From assembly GCA_037783545.1 (NCBI GenBank), contig JBBELK010000109.1, positions 2,418,001-2,482,000 on the forward strand: a stretch of DNA of 64,000 nucleotides. The letters run 5' to 3'. The notes below the pieces were generated by a model. The model did not search any database. It saw only the letters and a list, made by a program, of their open reading frames with translations, and was not told the origin of the DNA. The stretch comes from Henricia sp. BOLD:AAB3569. Lineage: Eukaryota; Echinodermata; Asteroidea; Spinulosida; Echinasteridae. A program made the position numbers and the translations under genes. This document shows positions 12,274-23,550 of this stretch, one piece after another. Position 1 is the first letter of the stretch. Every line of letters begins with the position of its first letter.

Positions 12274-12654
12274 GCCTAGACTAGGGGAGTCCGTGTACAC
12301 GGACTTGCAGTGCAGCACACTCACACAAGCGCAATCCAACCAGCGCCGTGCCGATACGGCGCGTGTTGCATAGCGCATACCGAGCTGCGAGCGCGGTACT
12401 CGGACTCTACCGCTACGAAGGGAATCCCCGATGATTTCTCGCATTTGCAACATTTCTGTTTCGGGACATGTTTGTCAGAATGTTTGATATGTGTCAAAGA
12501 TAAAGTGGTGGGAGGTTGATTCTTGAACTCTTTTTGGTTTTCGTGAAAATGAGTACAAAAGTTGCCGAGTTGGCGTCCGCCTCATAGGTTTATGCACATT
12601 TGGCCGGGCAATTTTGTCATCCAATCCCATAATGCATTGAGAACGTCGATAAGG
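12262..12654. repeat. Right arm of a large inverted repeat (partner 9807-10281)
   Basis: Reverse complement of the 9.8-kb arm with scattered substitutions and a CTAGGGCCTAG core. Past it, 12660-12804 resembles the end of the TTAAAGGAGCGTGTT family found inside the giant palindrome. Confidence 0.9.
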
Positions 12655-12804
12655 TGTATTACACCAACGTTCTTGGTTCCACATCCAAATTGGCGATTGC
12701 AAATGTTCTGTTTTCTTCCCATGGACAGTATTTTGGGCAGGTATTTTATATGAATGTTAGGTTAGAACAAAATCCATTTTCTGGAAAAATCTTAACACGC
12801 TCCT

Positions 12805-13642
12805 TTAAAGGAACACGTTGCCTTCGGGTTGCGCTTTATTTGGGCGTTTTTGGGCTATTACAAGCGTTTGAAGTATAATGAGCACGATCTGAAAGATGTT
12901 TAAAAAGTAGAATATAATGATCCACACAAACGTGCCTTAGAAATGCTTCAATTTTGCGTAATTTCTCGAAGCAGCACGCTCCGCCATTTATGGGAGTCAA
13001 AAATTTGACTCCCATAAATGGCGGAGAAATTATATTAGTCTTATTTCCAGCCTGGAGAAAGAAATTATTTTTCCTTCCTCCGTCAATTGCGTGTGATGTG
13101 CCTGTTTTTTTAATTCGTGTCTACAATAACCATTGGGTATAAATCATCCAAGTCCTTTCTATCGGTTTGTCCCATGACAATATTCTTACCCTGATTGGCG
13201 AGGTTTTCGTTTTTTTCTTTTTTGACGCGTCTGCTGTGTTCTCTTGACGATCCATTTTTTGACAGCCAGTCGGTGTGTGTGTGTGTGTGTGTATAGAACC
13301 GTGTGTTTACATTTCACACATGTCTCGGGAGGCGGAGAATGGTATGGTACCTTGCGTTCATCTGATAGGTTTACCTGACCACTGGCTACGGCGCCAGCCT
13401 AACTCCTGTTCGTCGCTGCATTTTGCCCACTACCCGGACGATCGCCTATTGACGGCTGAAATACGTATACATTTCGCGGGACATGTAGTGGGGGTCAGAG
13501 GTCAGTGTTTGTTTTTTTTAATTACCATTCACTAATTATAACACATTAAATGTGTTTTATTGCAAGAACAACTCTTAATAAGTATAAGGAACACCCTCAA
13601 ACGTGAGATTTCGTGAAATCTGAAGGCAACGTGTTCCTTTAA
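12805..13642. mobile_element. TTAA-flanked 0.84-kb element with perfect inverted ends
   Basis: AGGAACACGTTGCCTTC starts just inside TTAA at 12805-12808 and is perfectly inverted at 13622-13638, followed by TTAA at 13639-13642. TTAA duplication is typical of piggyBac-like and Kolobok transposons. No transposase is encoded, so it is non-autonomous. It contains a 48-bp hairpin (12979-13026) and a (GT)n run (13273-13292). Confidence 0.85.
12979..13026. repeat. Near-perfect 23-bp-arm palindrome
   Basis: The arms begin CTCCGCCATTTATGGGAG and pair completely around a central AA. It lies inside the 12805-13642 element. Confidence 0.95.
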
Positions 13643-13995
13643 CACAGATAACGTAATCACTGCATCGCAATTTATTGGAAAATATGAAGAGTCTGGTCAC
13701 ATTTTTTTTCCCTAGACGGAAACGTTTTAAAAAGTGCACTTTTTTTCGGCTGATAGTTTGACACCCATGCAGATGAAGTCACTTTGGTTTGAGGGTTGAT
13801 GTTCATACCAAATTTAAAGTTGATATTCATGTTCCGTTTGAAGAAACGTTTCAGCAACGTCTAGTGAGGAAAACAAAAAGACAAAAACCACACTACCAAA
13901 GCAATAGATGGTCGGGGATCATCCGATCACTTGGAAAGGACAAAAATAGCAATTAACGCAAATGGAAATTCATCATCAGTCATTTTGAGAAGTAA

Positions 13996-14242
13996 CCAAT
14001 CACAATGCAAGCCAGTTATTTACCCAGAGGAAGTTGTCATTGGTTGATATTGGCGTTGCTCGATGTAAAGTAGCCAATGAAGCTGTTTCTCAAACTGTTG
14101 TGCACGACGTAGAAGCGTGCTTGCCACGTGCATACGAACATTTGCAGCCTATATATACGGGTGCACTGACTAACTTTCCTCACATTGTCAGCTAGCCGGC
14201 TGGGAAGTACTTCGATTACACCATTGTGCATACAATTTTAAG
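13996..14242 (+). promoter_or_regulatory. Candidate RNA polymerase II promoter plus non-coding first exon
   Basis: Four CCAAT boxes (13996-14000, 14039-14043, 14049-14053, 14074-14078), a CACGTG E-box (14125-14130) and TATATATA (14150-14157) are in promoter order. About 85 bases after the TATA box there is a strong donor, AAG|GTAAGC, at 14242/14243. I infer transcription starting near 14180 with a spliced leader exon. No downstream coding exon could be tied to it, and 14243-14645 holds nothing recognisable. Confidence 0.45.
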
Positions 14243-14645
14243 GTAAGCATACTCTACGTGTTCACTGAAAGAGATATCTCGGGTTGGTGATTCCTAAGAT
14301 TAATTATCTCAGTAACACTGAACAATAATTATACTCAGTCCGCGTTTACATTACATTAAGATAGATTCAGCATTTGTATTGCCACATCCAATCTCAAAAC
14401 GTGCCTCGTTTACATTGCAGTGCAGTCCATTTCGATTCAGGTTCAATCCGCCTTTCAAACCACAGAAACCACTGCTGAATTGTACATACAGCGCATACAT
14501 GTGGTTTTTTTTTCGTTCTTTGTCGAAAATGCTGAATGGTATACGCTAACCGCATCAAGAAACAAACGAGTCAAACCCAGGTTAGAAATTCTCCCTTTCA
14601 TTCCACTGGGGATAGTTAAACCCGTTAATTAGCAGGTTGAACCCT

Positions 14646-14772
14646 TATAGACCGTATCGAATAGCCGCCATTTCGTGGGGCACCAATGGAAGAACAATAT
14701 TTGCAACCATGCATGTCCTCAAGGAACAAAGAAACTGCCCAACGTAATGGCAGCTATTCGATACGGTCTATA
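14646..14772. mobile_element. MITE, 127 bp, TATAGACCGTATCGAATAG family
   Basis: TATAGACCGTATCGAATAGC is inverted at the right end with one or two mismatches. A second, right-truncated copy occurs at 26038-26180, including the shared internal CATGTCCTCAAGGAACAAA. Confidence 0.9.
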
Positions 14773-15050
14773 GACGAATCCTAATTTACCCAATTTGGGA
14801 CCGATATGCGCAATTAAGTAACACGGAGAACCTCTTTATCAAACCCGCAAGTGAACTAATGTACGCACGTGAATGCACAATAAGTCCTACATGCCACGCA
14901 TAACAGCACACGTACACACTCGGTCACTCTACAATACTTTATACCTGTAGCGCATGCGTACTGCCGACTTGACATGGAGAACCTCGGCTTCAATGCGGAA
15001 GTGCGCAGAACGGATTAAAGTGAAATTCGTCATATGTCGAATCTCTAAAG

Positions 15051-15222
15051 CCCAATTCATACTCGCTCGGCGACCTACGTGCGGAACGGAAATGTTGTCC
15101 GCCGAGTAGGGTCAAACAAGTTCAACAGTGCGCGGTCAGTATTAACTCTGCAGTGACTACACTCGGCGAAAGTGCGGCGAGTATGCGGCGAGTGAGTTCG
15201 GCGGAGAAGTATGAACCTAGCT
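15051..15222. repeat. Possible short inverted-repeat element
   Basis: ATTCATACTCGC near 15055 and GCGGAGAAGTATGAAC near 15203 form short inverted ends around CGGCGA-rich sequence. The call is weak. Confidence 0.35.
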
Positions 15223-15518
15223 TAACGCTGCCCGACTATGTGAGCGTTCTTGGGGCGGAGCTTGTTCAGTGTGCGTCGTGTGGTAGATTCAACCGTGGAT
15301 TCGACGGACCGACGAATCCAGCGCCAGTTCCGCTATACACAGAACGGCACACGTAAGCATGCGTGGCTTGTATACTAATAAAATCCGAGCGGTGATTTTT
15401 AAAAGGCGTGCTGAATCAACCTTACCGAGACGTAGTGTATAGTCAAATGTAATAACGCAAAATAGACCACATGTGCGAATTCAATTCGATAAAGTACGAA
15501 AAGGCGCCATTTGAGTAA

Positions 15519-16331
15519 TACCCCCGTCACACCGGAGGCGCGGTGCCACTGCGGTGCTTGTACGGCATAAACCGCAGTGGCACCGCCATGATCGCCGTGG
15601 TTCCGCAGTGGTTCCGCCATTGATCGCCGTAGCACCGCGGAAAACTGTCAAAACCGCGGACCTTCGCGGTGGCACGGCGGAAACTTTGAACATGTTCAAA
15701 ACTTCCGCAGTGCCACCGCGTGTTGGGCCAATCCGCAGTGGGATCGCCGCGGCACCGCCATGACCGCCGTGGGACCGTACAAGGACCGCAGTAGCACCTC
15801 CATCACCGCCGTGCCTCCGCAGTACAATAACCGCCGTGCAATCGCCGAAAAAGTAGACTGGCGACCCTATACGGCGATCCCGTGGCGGTTCTACTGCGGT
15901 TATGGCGATGCTACCACGGTGCTACCACGGGAGCACTGCGGGTATGGGGGTGCCACTGCGGAGCCAGGGAGGAATTTTAGAAAATTTGGCGATCTTACTG
16001 CGGTGCCACTGCGTTCCTACGGCGGTGCCGGCGGTGTTATTGAGGTGCTTGTACGGCAATGGCGTTTCCACTGAGGTTGCACTGAGGTGCTTGCGCGGTG
16101 CTACTGCGGGCATCTTTTGTAGTATAAAAGCTTCGGTTTTCTGCTTCAATTTCAGTGTTCTAAAAGTCTTCAAACAGTTCAGATCCGCAGTAGCATCGCG
16201 AAGAAAAACACATGTGTGACGGGTAGGGGAAAACAATGAAAAACTACTGGCGGTGTCACTACGTTGATGGCGGGCGGTTTTGACCAACTTAAAAACCGTA
16301 GTGGCACCGCCAATCCGGTCTGACGGGGGTA
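15519..16331. mobile_element. GC-rich 0.8-kb element with TAA duplication (Harbinger-like)
   Basis: The ends TACCCCCGTCACACCGGA and its inverse (one mismatch) are flanked by TAA at 15516-15518 and 16332-16334. The interior is a degenerate array of CCGCAGTGGCACCGCC-like units in both orientations. A TWA target duplication fits PIF/Harbinger. No transposase is present, and the many open frames here arise from the GC-rich array. Confidence 0.75.
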
Positions 16332-16337
16332 TAAGCA

Positions 16338-16459
16338 AACTAGACGCGCCTCGTGTCTGTTTGACATGCCTGCATGTAGTGGATGCTGCTGAAACTTTTC
16401 GCCACAACACAGATTACACAACGAGAGGCATGTCAAACAGGCACGAGGTGCGTCTAGTT
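16338..16459. repeat. 34-bp-arm hairpin
   Basis: The left arm 16338-16371 (AACTAGACGCGCCTCGTG...) pairs with 16426-16459 with few mismatches. It directly abuts the GC-rich element on its left. Confidence 0.9.
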
Positions 16460-16489
16460 AGTTACTCAAATTACACCTTTTCGTATTTG

Positions 16490-17516
16490 GGTGATTCCAT
16501 AAATTCGGGCCCCCAATGGCATGAACGGGTAGATTCTACTTTCCTGTTGAATTGTCAAGTTACTTCAGTCCACATGTTATTTTTTGAGTTTTGCTTGTGT
16601 CACCAACATCAATTTTTACTGAACAAAACCTTCAAAATTGGTATCATGAATATGCGTTGTCCTAATTCTGACTAAAAAATTTCACTTTTTTGGAAAAAAA
16701 TTGTGACATTTTAAACACATCAGTTTAAAACTAAGATTTTCCTTGTTTTCGGTGGGTTAGCTTGGTTATTTGTAAACTGAAATGATTAATAACACATTGC
16801 TTTTGACAATAAAACCCACATTTGATGAACAATTTGATATCTTCGTAATACAAAAGGTTTGGCAAAAAAATGTGTTTCACGCGTAAGATTTGGTGTCCCC
16901 TCTTACGCGTGAAACATGTGTACGTAACTTTTAAGTGTTCTGGCCACACCAACTGCCACAACTTTTCCATGCATAATGTAAGGCTGTACTTAGTTTCAAA
17001 TCACTTAAATGTTTCGACATGGAAATTTAGGCAAATAATAAAAATATGATTGGTTATTCTGATTTTTGTCGGAACACTTTGGTGTCCCCCTAATATTTAC
17101 GTCGTGAAACTTTACAGTTACTATAACAATATTTGCTGAGCTTAACATACGGACTTTTCTAGCAAACATTTATTTTCGTGAGGGCCTTTTAAACAAACAG
17201 CACAAAACATTTTGTAAACTTGTTTCAGAATTTAAAAATTTAGGCAAAACAACTTTGGTGTCCCAAAAACTCCTTACATGTAACACATTTGTTTTTGTGG
17301 CATAAAAGTGTAATGAAAACACTGACAGACTAATCAATTGAGTTTTTAGCTTGGAATTGACTACATCATCAAAAATAAACACATAAATGGTATGAAACAA
17401 ACATTACACTGGTTCTAATGAGAAAAGGGAGTGTTGGTGTCCCCCTTACGCGAGAAACCAATCATTTTTCGATGAATTGCATGTCACAAGTTGGTACCCT
17501 TATTTATGGAATCACC
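16490..17516. mobile_element. 1.03-kb element with TTGGTGTCCC cassettes and 5-bp duplication
   Basis: GGTGATTCCATAAAT (16490-16504) is perfectly inverted at 17502-17516. ATTTG is duplicated directly outside both ends (16485-16489, 17517-17521). Four cassettes of TTGGTGTCCC followed by a TTACGCGTGAAAC-like stretch lie about 170-210 bases apart near 16880, 17080, 17250 and 17433. No protein domain was recognised. Confidence 0.85.
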
Positions 17517-17521
17517 ATTTG

Positions 17522-17872
17522 CATTAGTTGTATACCGTATCTTGCGCCTACAGCGCTAGATTATTTTGGTGTAGACACAGCAATTTTCAAATTAGTGGTC
17601 GCAATAAAAATATTGTTGTGAATTTTCTTATTGCCTGGATCTGTTTGTCAATTCTGTTTATTCTATGAAAGTACGGGTTTTAATTTTTGGTGAAAAATCA
17701 CTTTCTTCTAAACATTTAAAGATAGTATACATGATTGGTAAACTGTTACAAATAGTTTTATCTCCCTTGTGTGATTGAAGATATGCATGATTAAAACCAA
17801 CCTGAGCAAAAACCAGCTCCGTACTTCGTCTAACTTTTGAGAAAACAGTTAAAAAAGAGTTTGCAGTCATTT
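17522..17872. other. No gene recognised
   Basis: AT-rich spacer between the 16.5-kb element and the minisatellite. Confidence 0.5.
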
Positions 17873-18062
17873 CGCCCCAGAACCACTTCGCCCTGAACCA
17901 TTTCGCCCTGAACCACGGCCTGTGCACGAAGTGGTTTTGGGGCGAAGTGGCATTTAGGCGATGTAGTGTTTGGACGACGTAATTTGGGGCGAAATGGGAC
18001 TCGGGCGAAGTGGTTTGGGGGCGAAATGGCACTTGGGCGAAATGGTTTTGGGACGAAATGAA
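17873..18062. repeat. GGGCGAARTGG minisatellite in opposing orientations
   Basis: TTCGCCC-type units at 17873-17932 face GGGGCGAAGTGG/GGGCGAAATGG units at 17938-18060, so the array can fold back on itself. The 147-residue - strand frame across it is repeat translation. Confidence 0.9.
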
Positions 18063-18544
18063 TGTTTGTCTCATGAGACGAAAACTAATTGTTTTACTCA
18101 TTTCTCAAAGACTATAGCACTTCAGACAAAACCATTTCAGGGGAAGTTTTCTACGGTCATCATGTTTATATTGTGTAAGTTAGGCGTAAATCTGTGAACA
18201 TTTCTGATTTTCGAGATTACCAATGATGTATATTGCCTTTAAAACAGATCTGCAGGAATTTTACTCTTAAAAGTTACAGAAATGCGCCGTCCCGTCGGAT
18301 GTTTAAGACTGCACTTCAGGGTCACTGTTAAAAATTTGTTATTAAACGGGTGTTATTATTATTTTATGCTGAGACTCACGAACGAGACAAAACGCCAAAT
18401 TGTTTTTTGTTCTCTGTCGTCGTATACAAGGGTTTATTGAGTCTTCGTTAAAAACATGACATGTGACCAAAAGTTCCAGATTTAGATGAATGCACAGCGG
18501 TTTACCAAAAAGTGTTTATAGAATACCAAATAACTGTTTATAGA

Positions 18545-18656
18545 ATACCGAAGATGGGGTAGGGTTATCAATACCCCCAGGGTAGGCATATCAATACCCT
18601 GCACAATAACCTAGTTTACTCGATTACTTTTAATTACATTTAGTCTAGTTTACTAC
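18545..18656 (+). repeat. Direct repeat flanking an inserted element (copy 1)
   Basis: About 100 bases with GGGTAGGCATATCAATACCC and TTACTCGATTACTTTTAATT recur at 19303-19412 on the other side of the 18657-19297 element. Related shorter versions occur at 21941-22030 and 26876-26985. Confidence 0.85.
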
Positions 18657-19297
18657 AATTCGTCGGTCGCACCACGAAGTGGCGTATCCGCGAACGCAGT
18701 AGTAAAACTTTGTTTTGAGAAAATCGCTTTTGAAGTTGGTCACTTTTTAAAACTCCAACTTCGCCGGTTATTCTATGAAAAGCCGTTAGTCTTTTTAGGT
18801 GATACTTTTTAGTATGAGTTAAATGACGTAAAAATATACTTTTTTGTTGTATTGATTGTCTAATTAAATAACACTTTAGCTTAAAACTTATTCGTCACTT
18901 CGTGAAAAAGAAAAATGCCGACCATGCGTGATTTGCCACAGAATTCGCCCCCTGTCTGTATTTCTCTGCGCGCGTAATATTTACAACGTCGCCCTAGCGC
19001 GTGGCATTTCAAGTGGCGTATTGCGATACGCAACTTCGTGAAAAAGCAATTCATGCACATACCATCTTTTTCAATGAGTGGCGTATCACGATACGCCACT
19101 TCGTGAAAAAGTAAATTTGCAAACCCATTAGTTACGTGGTTTAAGGCAACTTCTGTAATTAAAAAAATACAAATTGTCAAGTCTCGTAACCTTGCATAAA
19201 TGTTAAGGACACCAAATAAAGTCAAATTATACCAAAAACAGAAATTGCAAAAAAAAAATTCTTTTCACGGATACGCCACTTCGTGGTGCGACGAATT
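18657..19297. mobile_element. 0.64-kb element with ACCACGAAGTGGCGTATCCG inverted ends
   Basis: AATTCGTCG, then GCACCACGAAGTGGCG, at the left is inverted at 19269-19297. Internal copies of GATACGCCACTTCGTGAAAA occur near 18890, 19030 and 19095. The element is bounded by the direct repeats at 18545 and 19303, so it sits inside, or has duplicated, a local satellite unit. Confidence 0.7.
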
Positions 19298-19302
19298 GAT
19301 GA

Positions 19303-19412
19303 GATTGGGTAGGCTTATTAATACCCACAGGGTAGGCATATCAATACCCTGCACAATACCCTATAGTTTACTCGATTACTTTTAATTACATTCAGTCTAG
19401 TTTACTACAACA
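19303..19412 (+). repeat. Direct repeat flanking an inserted element (copy 2)
   Basis: Second copy of the 18545-18656 unit, with scattered substitutions. The stretch from 19413 to 19969 holds no recognisable gene. Confidence 0.85.
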
Positions 19413-19969
19413 GACTACAACAGTGTGACGTCAGTTGCCAACACACAAAGGGTGACGTTTTCACCTTATCCCTGCACAATTACGTTTAAGGCGCATCCAT
19501 GTTCCGCAGCGGTTCTTATCGTGGCCAATAGGCCAAATTACAAGAATGTTACAATATTAAAAACAGCAAAAATTACAATAGACCAAGACATAATAAAATA
19601 CATAAAAAATATGGTCCAGCCACTAAAACAAGAATATTACGATATTACACACAAAGACAAATATTAAAAGAAACAAATTGCCACAAAATTATGCACATTC
19701 CAGAAGCCTTAATTCAATCATGAATTCAACATGTCAATGTAGTATGGTATCGGGCTCTTTCTAAATCGATTAGTCCTACATGGTAACAACGAAATAGATT
19801 GTGCGTTACGCAAATCCCTACCATGTATGTTTTTTCTTAAAGGAGGAATGAGGTTTTTAGTCTGCTTACAGGTTGACAAAGACTGAGCAAATTTGCGACA
19901 TTGAGTGAGCCTGCGATCAGAAAGGGTTTCAATACCACACTCATTGACTGCGTCATGATAACATTAATA

Positions 19970-20130
19970 ATAATTGATTATTATTTAAATGATGATTATT
20001 ATTATTATTATGGTTTTTTTTTTAAAGATGAATTTAGAAACACGAGGAAATTGCAATGCCCCGACTTGGATTCGAGCCCAGATCCTTGGCATACATGCCA
20101 ACTGCTCTACCAAATGGGCATCCCGTCGGA
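19970..20130 (-). mobile_element. tRNA-derived SINE with (ATT)n tail
   Basis: Reading the - strand from about 20130, GCTCCGA/TCGGGGC form an acceptor-like stem, with TTTGGTAGAGCA as D-arm, a TTGGC/GCCAA anticodon stem around a 6-base loop, and GGCTCGAATCC as B-box. A short body ends in TAATAATAATAAT. The altered loop and tail mark a retroposed copy. Confidence 0.65.
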
Positions 20131-20956
20131 GCATGCATTACAGCAATCTCGTGCGTGCCACATATTTCCCAACAATGCACGAAAGAGGTCATTATTATGA
20201 AAATGGGATAAATGGTAGGATTGACAATTAGAGATAAATTTAGCAACACGAGATAAACATTTTAAAACGCGATGCAGCAATTAACCACTGCAAACGGACA
20301 TTACTGATTAAAATGAACATACTACATGGACCTAAATGGACCACAGCTCTTTGGAATTCATTGTTATTAATACCTAAATTTTTGTTTTGGTTTTTTTTAA
20401 AACAAACAACGAAACCGCGCAGTAAATGACAGCCACATTTGTAAGTTCGTGCATAACCGGAGAATATCCTATAAGTAATCCTACATGATACAAAAAAGAA
20501 AACAAAATTGTTGCTATCGCCTATGTACAAAAATATGAATGCACATGTACATAAATATAAAATATGAATGCAATTGAAATAATTCGTTTGCATACGCCAA
20601 GCCTTGCCATGGTAAAGAACAGTGAATGCTAGCATTATGAACAAAGGCAAAAATACATGTACGTGCATGGTATACATGTACAAACCTGTGGGTAACGCTT
20701 GAAGAGTGCATATCTTCTTCATTCTACGCTGCAAATTAAAGCAAGCAAAAATAAGTTACTGAAAGCACAGACCAGCACCTCAAAAATGGGAGCACTAACT
20801 TGAAACGGATGACACACGTACAGACAATTACAGACAAAACATGCACGAATAAAAATACCGGCCGACTACAGCTACATAAAATTTGCTATAGCCTATTAAA
20901 CTTTACATAACTTAGCATATACCCAGCCTTGTCCTGGAAAAGAACAGTGTGCGTTA

Positions 20957-21252
20957 CACTCTAAAAACAGATTGGTTGAATTCAACCAATTGGTTGGTAG
21001 ATATGTGTCCAACCAATATATTGGTTAAAATAACCAGTCATATTGGTTAAAACAACCAATCATATTGGTTAAAATGACCATTCCGTATTGGTTAACCAAT
21101 ATGGATTGGTCATTTTAACCAATATGATTGGTTAAAATAACCAATATGATTGGTTAAAATAACCAATATGATTGGTTAAAATAACCAATATATTGGTTGG
21201 ACACATATCTACCAACCAATTGGTTGAATTCAACCAATCTGTTTTTAGAGTG
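20957..21252. mobile_element. Palindromic MITE packed with CCAAT boxes
   Basis: The ends CACTCTAAAAACAG are perfectly inverted and flanked by TA on both sides. The whole 0.3 kb is a palindrome centred near 21095, made of ATTGGTTAAAATAACCAAT-like units. I count about 22 CCAAT/ATTGG pentamers. TA duplication fits Tc1/mariner-type MITEs. Confidence 0.9.
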
Positions 21253-22867
21253 TAGCATTACAAGGCAAATTGATGTACCTTGTACATGTACGTGGTATAC
21301 AAACCTGCGGATAACGCTTGAATACCATGGCACATCTTCTTTAACCCACGCTGTTAAAGAAAGCAAGCTATATAAGAACCTACTGGAAGCATAAACCAGA
21401 ATACATAGAAAATTACAGAATAATGCATAGAATATAAATGCATAGAATTAAGCAAAATAAATCCGCCACATCCTCTCAACTACTCCCGTTGGAGGTCTCC
21501 GAACTGAATAGGATGCAAACCTGTAAGAAATCACATATTGCGGTAAAGAACGCCTACCGTACTTTCCGTCCAATGTCCCGTGAAAGTAACGACGTCAAAA
21601 ATTGAAACAACCATCCGCCACTGCACCCCACCTAATACAATGTATTGCCTAGACTGGTCACACTGCACCAGTCAACGTCGTGGGCTACATCTGTTAAGTG
21701 GCATGCAAGCGACCGCATGGACGGGGAGCAGTCCAGGCCAAGCATTGCCCGCGGGGCACGAAGGCGGCCGGCGCGCGGCTTCAATTCCTGTATAGCCAAC
21801 TGCCACTGCATACCTCATCCAGCGCTCACATATGTACATACGTGGTAAAACCATTAAGTTGTCACGTGAGCGCATGCCCATACACATGTTTTAATTGGCG
21901 TGCGCATATTTTGACACAAACTAACTGTTTAATAACATAAGTTAGTAAACCGAAGATCGGCTAGACCGATCAATAATCCCTAGGGTAGGCAAATCAATAC
22001 CCATAACCATCAGCTTGACCTCAAGTGCAAAATGTACATGTTCTAGAAACGCGTGGCTTCAATTCTCAAATAGCCAACTGCAACTGCATATCTCATCCAG
22101 CGCTCACATCTGTACATACGTGTCAAACCATTAAGTGTCACGTGAGCGCATGCCCATACACAGGGTTTAATTGGCGTGCGCAAATTTCAGGGGGAAGGGG
22201 GTGATTGGAGGAAAACGAACATTCCGGAAGGGGCGTGGCTTCCTTGGAGGGCGGGGGCAGACCACGCGCGCAAACTTCAACTTTTCATAGGATCGTTTTA
22301 AACACCACCGTATCATCGGCATCGTGCAAAATGCGATGTCAAAAACATTTTAATTAGGCATCGCAATAACCTGCAGTTTTGTTTGAAATATTTACCTTGT
22401 TAATAGGCCAACAAATGTGGATAATATAAAAAAGAATCCAGGCAACATCTACCGTTGAAGACGGTGAAGCGAAAGTGGAGAGTAATCGGTTCGTTGGCTG
22501 CTTGTCGCATCGCGCCAGCCGCGCACATGCACCGCATCGCGCCAGCCGCGGCCCGCACAGCCTGCACTGCACACATATATACATAAACGCATCACATACA
22601 CCACATGCTCGGCCGTTGCGATGCAGGCAAAGATGGCGCTTGCTTATGGATTAGACTTGTACACATCCGCTTCGCTACTCGTTGCAGACTCGGTCAGGTC
22701 GCCGAGCGCGCGGCATGCACAGTACATAGTACATTACGTGCACTTGCGTGACAACTAGACTCGCACAAGTTTTCTTCGCAAAATAGTCTACAGCACTAAG
22801 GGGCCCATATGCATTTTCGGGTACAATCTTGGCAAATTTGAGGATATGTTAATTTTATATCAAGGAA
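21253..22867. other. No gene recognised; short shared repeats
   Basis: A near-duplicate block occurs at about 21775-21900 and 22050-22175 (GCGTGGCTTCAAT... and CACGTGAGCGCATGCCCATA). A satellite fragment (GAAGATCGG...CCTAGGGTAGGC) at 21941-22030 recurs at 26876-26985. CpG-rich sequence lies at 22450-22740. No splice-supported frame was seen. Confidence 0.5.
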
Positions 22868-23550
22868 TTCAAATCCGGTTGTTGCCAATTTTTAAGAGGT
22901 CATCCTCAAGGTCAAAGGTCAATTTAAAGGTCATAAAGGGTCAAAACCATAAAATTGCACTTTGGCGGCCCCTCGTTGGTTAATTTCAACAATCGTGGCA
23001 CCCATTCTAGGATTTACAGGATGCTAAGTTCATTTGTTATAGTCTCCAAGATTGTTAAGGTCATCTTCAAGGTCAAAAGTCAATTTAAAGGTCACAGAGG
23101 GTCAAAAATAACAAAATTGCACTCTGACGGCCCTTTCCCTGGTCAATTTTAACAATCGTGGTGTCCATTCTATGATTTACAGGATGCTGAGTTCATTTAT
23201 TAAAGTCTTTAAGATTTGTATGGTCATCGTCAAGGTCAAAAGTCAATTTAAAGGTCAATTTAAAGGTCACAACTAGGGTAAACAATCTTAAAATTGCACT
23301 TTGGCGGCCCCTCGTTGGTCAATTTTAAGAATCGTGGTGTCCGTTGTACGATTTACAGGATGCTGAGTTTATTTATTAAAGTCTCCAAGATTTTTAAGGA
23401 CATCTTCAAGGTCAAAGGTTAATTTAAAGGTTACAGGGGGTCACTAATCATAAAAATTGTACTTTGTCGGTCCCTGATTGGTCAATTTCAACAATCATGT
23501 TGTCTGTACTACGATTTACAGGTTCATAAGGCCACTTTAATAGGACCCCT
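22868..23550 (+). repeat. Tandem satellite, ~170-bp unit, four copies, AGGTCA-rich
   Basis: Each unit carries CAAGGTCAAAGGTCAATTTA or close variants, then GCACTTTGGCGGCCC, AATTTCAACAATCGTGG and GATTTACAGGATGCTGAG. The first unit contains a perfect AGGTCA-A-AGGTCA (22909-22921). Decayed versions continue to about 23900. Confidence 0.9.

Noticed and set aside
15922..16410. 162-residue - strand frame
   Set aside because: Lies across the GC-rich inverted-repeat element; five or more other frames are open in the same DNA.
17658..18101. 147-residue - strand frame with repeated FRAKW-like peptides
   Set aside because: Translation of the GGGCGAA minisatellite.
20240..20734. 164-residue - strand open frame
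   Set aside because: Low-complexity, Tyr/Phe/Ile-rich translation of AT-rich DNA, with no domain, splice support or homologous frame in a repeat copy.
22868..23550. Regular repeats that might suggest a CRISPR array
   Set aside because: Units are ~170 bp with no short constant repeat/variable spacer pattern, in a eukaryotic context.
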